DNA from: CAVPCZ01 sp963779225
GTDB lineage: Bacteria; Bacteroidota; Ignavibacteria; UBA10030; UBA6906
Length of the DNA stretch: 64,000 nt
Direction: 5' to 3'
NCBI GenBank assembly: GCA_963779225.1
Contig: CAVZWW010000003.1
Span: 496,001-560,000, forward strand
Numbering within the stretch: position 1 is the stretch's first letter; each line of letters starts with the position of its first letter. Both the position numbers and the translations under genes were made by a program. Under the pieces are notes generated by a model. It worked only from the letters and a program-made list of their open reading frames with translations. It did no database searches and was not told the DNA's origin. Shown one piece after another: positions 61,554 through 64,000 of the stretch.

Positions 61554-62317
61554 TACCAGACGCTATGATTATGTTCGACCATGTCACGCTTGGCTACGGT
61601 CGGAAAGTGATCCTGCGGGATGTTTCTTTCAGCATGCAGTTCGGCGAATACTTCGGTCTGGTCGGTCCGAACGGTGCGGGAAAAACCACGCTTCTCCGGG
61701 CGATCCTTGGCACCTTGAAGCCGCAGGCGGGCACGGTCACGACGCAGAACGCCGACGGAAGACCGATTCGCTGGGGGTATGTACCGCAGAGGGATGCCAT
61801 CGATACGGTGATCCCCTATACCGCCCGTGACGTGGTAATGATGGGGCGATACAGGGAGATGGGGCTTCTGCGATTGCCGGCACACACCGATCATCTCGCC
61901 GTGATGCACGGCCTGCGTCAGGTTGGCGTTGAGGATCTTGCGGGAAGAGTATTCCGGGATCTTTCGGGCGGACAGAAACAGCGGGTGCTGATTGCCCGTG
62001 CTCTGGCGTCCAATCCCGACGTGCTGGTACTGGACGAACCGACAAACGGGATGGATCTGACATCGCGCGTGGCGATGCTGGATCTCGTGGATACGCTGCA
62101 TGCACGGGATCATCTCACCGTGATCATGGTGAGCCATCTTCTGGATGACGTGGCAAACCATGCCCGGCTTATCGCGCTTGTCGAGAGCGGCTTCTTCCAG
62201 GTCGGCCCGGTGGGGGAAGTGCTCACCGGGAAGAATCTCTCTGCACTTTATCATCTACCCGTGCAGGTCAATCAGATCGGGAATCGTACCGTGGTCACGG
62301 TGGGGGGTGCGCGATGA
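61550..62317 (+). CDS. znuC: Metal ABC transporter ATPase (ZnuC-like)
   Basis: A 255-residue ABC ATPase. Walker A GPNGAGKTTLLRAILG, the Q-loop YVPQRDAID, signature LSGGQKQRVLIARAL and Walker B VLVLDEPTNGMD are complete. It starts with GTG overlapping the znuA stop and ends overlapping the permease start, so all three subunits are translationally linked. Family level supports zinc or manganese. Confidence 0.92.
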   Translation: MIPDAMIMFDHVTLGYGRKVILRDVSFSMQFGEYFGLVGPNGAGKTTLLRAILGTLKPQAGTVTTQNADGRPIRWGYVPQRDAIDTVIPYTARDVVMMGRYREMGLLRLPAHTDHLAVMHGLRQVGVEDLAGRVFRDLSGGQKQRVLIARALASNPDVLVLDEPTNGMDLTSRVAMLDLVDTLHARDHLTVIMVSHLLDDVANHARLIALVESGFFQVGPVGEVLTGKNLSALYHLPVQVNQIGNRTVVTVGGAR

Positions 62318-63147
62318 ACGCCATGGAGATTGTGAGCACACTATTCCGCGAATTTCCCCTGGCCGTCTATGGCAGTATGCTGGTCGGCGTCTCGTGTGCC
62401 TTTCTCGGCGTGTACATCGTGGCAAAACGGGTGGTTTTCCTGGGTGCCGTACTGACACAGGTTTCGGTGCTCGGCCTCGCCCTGACGTTTCTCCCGTTCT
62501 TTGCCGTTCCGCATATCGTTGGTGCGCTGGCGGTGACGCTGGTGACGGTGGTCATTATCTCGCGCATCCTGACGGAAAAGAAGACCCCCCGGGATTCGGT
62601 GCTGGGTGTGGTGTTCATCACTTCGGTGACGGCGCGGATACTCATCATGCAGAAAACCCCGAAGGTTGAAGCGGCAGAGATTGAGAATCTATTGCGGGGG
62701 GACATTCTCTTTGTCACACCGGGGCTCTTCCAGCTTATGGCGGGTGCATTTGTGATTGCCATGGCCGTGCATCTTCTCTTCTTCAAGGAGTTCTCATTCA
62801 TTACATTCGATCCCGAAACCGCGGCAACACAGGGGTACAGAGCACGCGTCTGGGAGATGGTGTTCTATGTGATTGCCGGGATGGTGATTTCCTTTGCGAC
62901 ACACATGGTTGGAGATCTCTTTGTGTTCGGGTTTCTGGTGGTGCCGCCCGTGGCCGCCATGCTTCTGACACGGAATGTGAAGTTGATTTTTACGGTGTCT
63001 GTGCTGATCGGTCTGCTGGCGCCGGTGGTGGGGTTGTTTCTGGCATTTGTCTTCGATTTCCCGGCGTCGCCGGCGATTGTCGGCGTGGCATCGATCGTGC
63101 TGGGTGCGGCGTGGGTGTGGAGCCTGGTCGGCCGGGCGGAGAGATAA
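62314..63147 (+). CDS. znuB: Metal ABC transporter permease (ZnuB-like)
   Basis: A 277-residue permease of the ABC-3 family with about eight helices. SMLVGVSCAFLGVYIVAKRVVFLGAVLTQVSVLGLAL is the conserved start, followed by PRDSVLGVVFITSVTARIL, GDILFVTPG and a GDLFVFGFLVVPPVAAMLL segment typical of the family. It completes the importer with ZnuA and ZnuC. The 72 bases beyond hold an interrupted inverted repeat and then the convergent pta gene. Confidence 0.92.
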   Translation: MNAMEIVSTLFREFPLAVYGSMLVGVSCAFLGVYIVAKRVVFLGAVLTQVSVLGLALTFLPFFAVPHIVGALAVTLVTVVIISRILTEKKTPRDSVLGVVFITSVTARILIMQKTPKVEAAEIENLLRGDILFVTPGLFQLMAGAFVIAMAVHLLFFKEFSFITFDPETAATQGYRARVWEMVFYVIAGMVISFATHMVGDLFVFGFLVVPPVAAMLLTRNVKLIFTVSVLIGLLAPVVGLFLAFVFDFPASPAIVGVASIVLGAAWVWSLVGRAER

Positions 63148-63152
63148 TCTTT

Positions 63153-63195
63153 CGGTCTCCCCGTCCGGCGGTGTTACCCGCGGACAGGAAGACCG
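63153..63195. repeat. Interrupted inverted repeat between znuB and pta
   Basis: CGGTCT and GTCCG (63153-63158, 63163-63167) pair with CGGAC and AGACCG (63181-63185, 63190-63195) around a 13-base loop. No T run follows on either strand, so it may be a weak shared transcription end between the convergent genes. Confidence 0.45.
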
Positions 63196-63219
63196 GAGCG
63201 TGCCGGGAGGGGGTTGGTT

Positions 63220-64000
63220 TTACGCTGCGCCGACGACGGCATTGATGGCCGCGACATTCACGATGTCGCTCACACTGCACCCGCGGGAAAGATCAAATGC
63301 GGGTTTCCGGAGGCCCTGGACCACCGGTCCGATGGCTTCTGCGCCGGCCAGACGCTGGGCCATTTTGTAGCCGATGTTGCCCGCATTCAGGTCCGGGAAG
63401 ATCAAGACGTTGGCTTTGCCCTTAAGCGGACTCCCGGGAGCTTTCGATTGTGCGACCTTGGGGACAATGGCCGTATCCAGCTGGACTTCGCCATCAACAA
63501 TGATATCCGGCCGCTTCTCTTTGAATAGTGCGGTGGCCTGTTGGACTTTCTCCACCAGGGGATGGCCGGCACTTCCCTTCGTTGAGAACGACAGCATTGC
63601 CACCCGCGGTTCTTCACCGGTGAGACGGCGGTAATTGTCGGCGGTGGAAATGCCGATGTCCGCGAGCTGCTCCGCCGTCGGATCGGGGACCACTGCACAA
63701 TCGGCGAACGAGTAGATCTGCTGTGGAAAGATCATCAGGAAGAAGCTGGAAACAATCGTGATATTCTCGGCCAGTCCGATAACCTGGATGGCGGCACGGA
63801 GGACATCGCCCGTTGTCGAGATTGACCCGGCAACACTTCCGTTCGCCAGACCCTCACGAACCATCATTGCTCCGAAGTAGAGCGGATGGGTCATCTGCTT
63901 CTGGGCTTCCCCCGGCGTCAGCCCTTTTGCCTTCCGCAGTTCATAAAATGTTTCTGCAAAGCTCTTCAGGCTATTGGACGTTGCAGGATCGATAACCTGT
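63220..64000 (-). CDS. pta: Phosphate acetyltransferase, C-terminal part, cut by window edge
   Basis: The last 259 codons of a PTA_PTB-type phosphate acetyltransferase, which converts acetyl-CoA and phosphate to acetyl phosphate. The frame stays open from 63220 through to the window end. PLYFGAMMVREGLANGSVAGSISTTGDVLRAAIQVIG, SAGHPLVEKVQQAT, DGEVQLDTAIVPKVAQSKAPGSPLKGKANVLIFPDLNAGNIGYKMAQRLAGA are diagnostic. The N-terminal part is outside, so it is unknown whether it carries the DRTGG extension. No ackA is seen next to it in the window. Confidence 0.93.
   Translation of the reverse strand, partial: QVIDPATSNSLKSFAETFYELRKAKGLTPGEAQKQMTHPLYFGAMMVREGLANGSVAGSISTTGDVLRAAIQVIGLAENITIVSSFFLMIFPQQIYSFADCAVVPDPTAEQLADIGISTADNYRRLTGEEPRVAMLSFSTKGSAGHPLVEKVQQATALFKEKRPDIIVDGEVQLDTAIVPKVAQSKAPGSPLKGKANVLIFPDLNAGNIGYKMAQRLAGAEAIGPVVQGLRKPAFDLSRGCSVSDIVNVAAINAVVGAA

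Noticed and set aside
1..64000. Insertion sequences, CRISPR arrays, prophage or toxin-antitoxin modules
   Set aside because: No transposase, integrase, regular repeat-spacer pattern or toxin pair was seen; the window reads as core chromosome.

Overview
The window is a chromosomal origin region from a Gram-negative bacterium, with GC-rich genes around an AT-rich origin. The gene order rpmH-oriC-dnaA-dnaN-recF-dciA(DUF721)-gyrB-gyrA, the PAMD form of the CoaBC catalytic motif, an Rpb6-like omega subunit, DUF4412 and several SurA/OmpA-type envelope proteins suggest the FCB group (Bacteroidota/Chlorobiota and relatives such as Kapabacteria). Clear Shine-Dalgarno sequences and sigma70-like TTGnnn/TAnnnT promoters argue against classical Bacteroidia. 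This placement is inference; no rRNA gene is present to confirm it.

Layout. 1-2.4 kb: start of the dcw cell-wall cluster on the minus strand (mraZ-rsmH-ftsL-ftsI, the last cut by the window edge), with a promoter and phased MraZ operator repeats. 2.5-10.8 kb: mnmE-mnmG-rsmG-murQ-mfd on the minus strand, with two perfect parS sites inside the first codons of mnmG and rsmG. 11-13.6 kb: rpmH-rnpA-yidD-yidC on the minus strand, closed by a strong terminator. 13.6-16.1 kb: oriC, with DnaA boxes on both sides of dnaA and an AT-rich stretch before dnaN. 16.1-23.5 kb: dnaN, recF, dciA, gyrB, gyrA on the plus strand. 23.5-31.3 kb: a minus-strand envelope operon of three parvulin-related chaperones, a MoxR ATPase and a VWA membrane protein. 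The first chaperone appears to carry an OmpA-like domain inserted into a parvulin domain. 31.3-34.2 kb: rqcH/NFACT and a trans-sulfuration enzyme. 34.4-41.5 kb: yicC-gmk-rpoZ-coaBC-UDG-dnaB on the plus strand, followed by a Tat-exported DUF1460 protein and a DUF4412 protein. 41.6-49.6 kb: minus-strand genes for a GT2, AmrS-type radical SAM enzyme, SDR, AGCS symporter, O-antigen ligase, GT9 and SpoIIE-type phosphatase. 49.8-56.8 kb: a tightly coupled minus-strand unit of an M1 peptidase with HEAT repeats, a ribose-type ABC importer and rsgA. 56.9-59 kb: nfo and anmK, divergent. 59-63.1 kb: a metal-uptake unit (small HHH membrane protein, outer-membrane barrel, ZnuA, ZnuC, ZnuB). 63.2-64 kb: the 3' part of pta.

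Functional links. DnaA, DciA, DnaB, DnaN, RecF and both gyrase subunits give a near-complete initiation set next to origin and parS sites. MurQ and AnmK form two consecutive steps of anhydro-MurNAc recycling although they lie about 52 kb apart. The chaperone operon, YidC/YidD and the porin-Znu unit all concern building or using the envelope. I saw no rRNA, tRNA, CRISPR, transposase or prophage genes.
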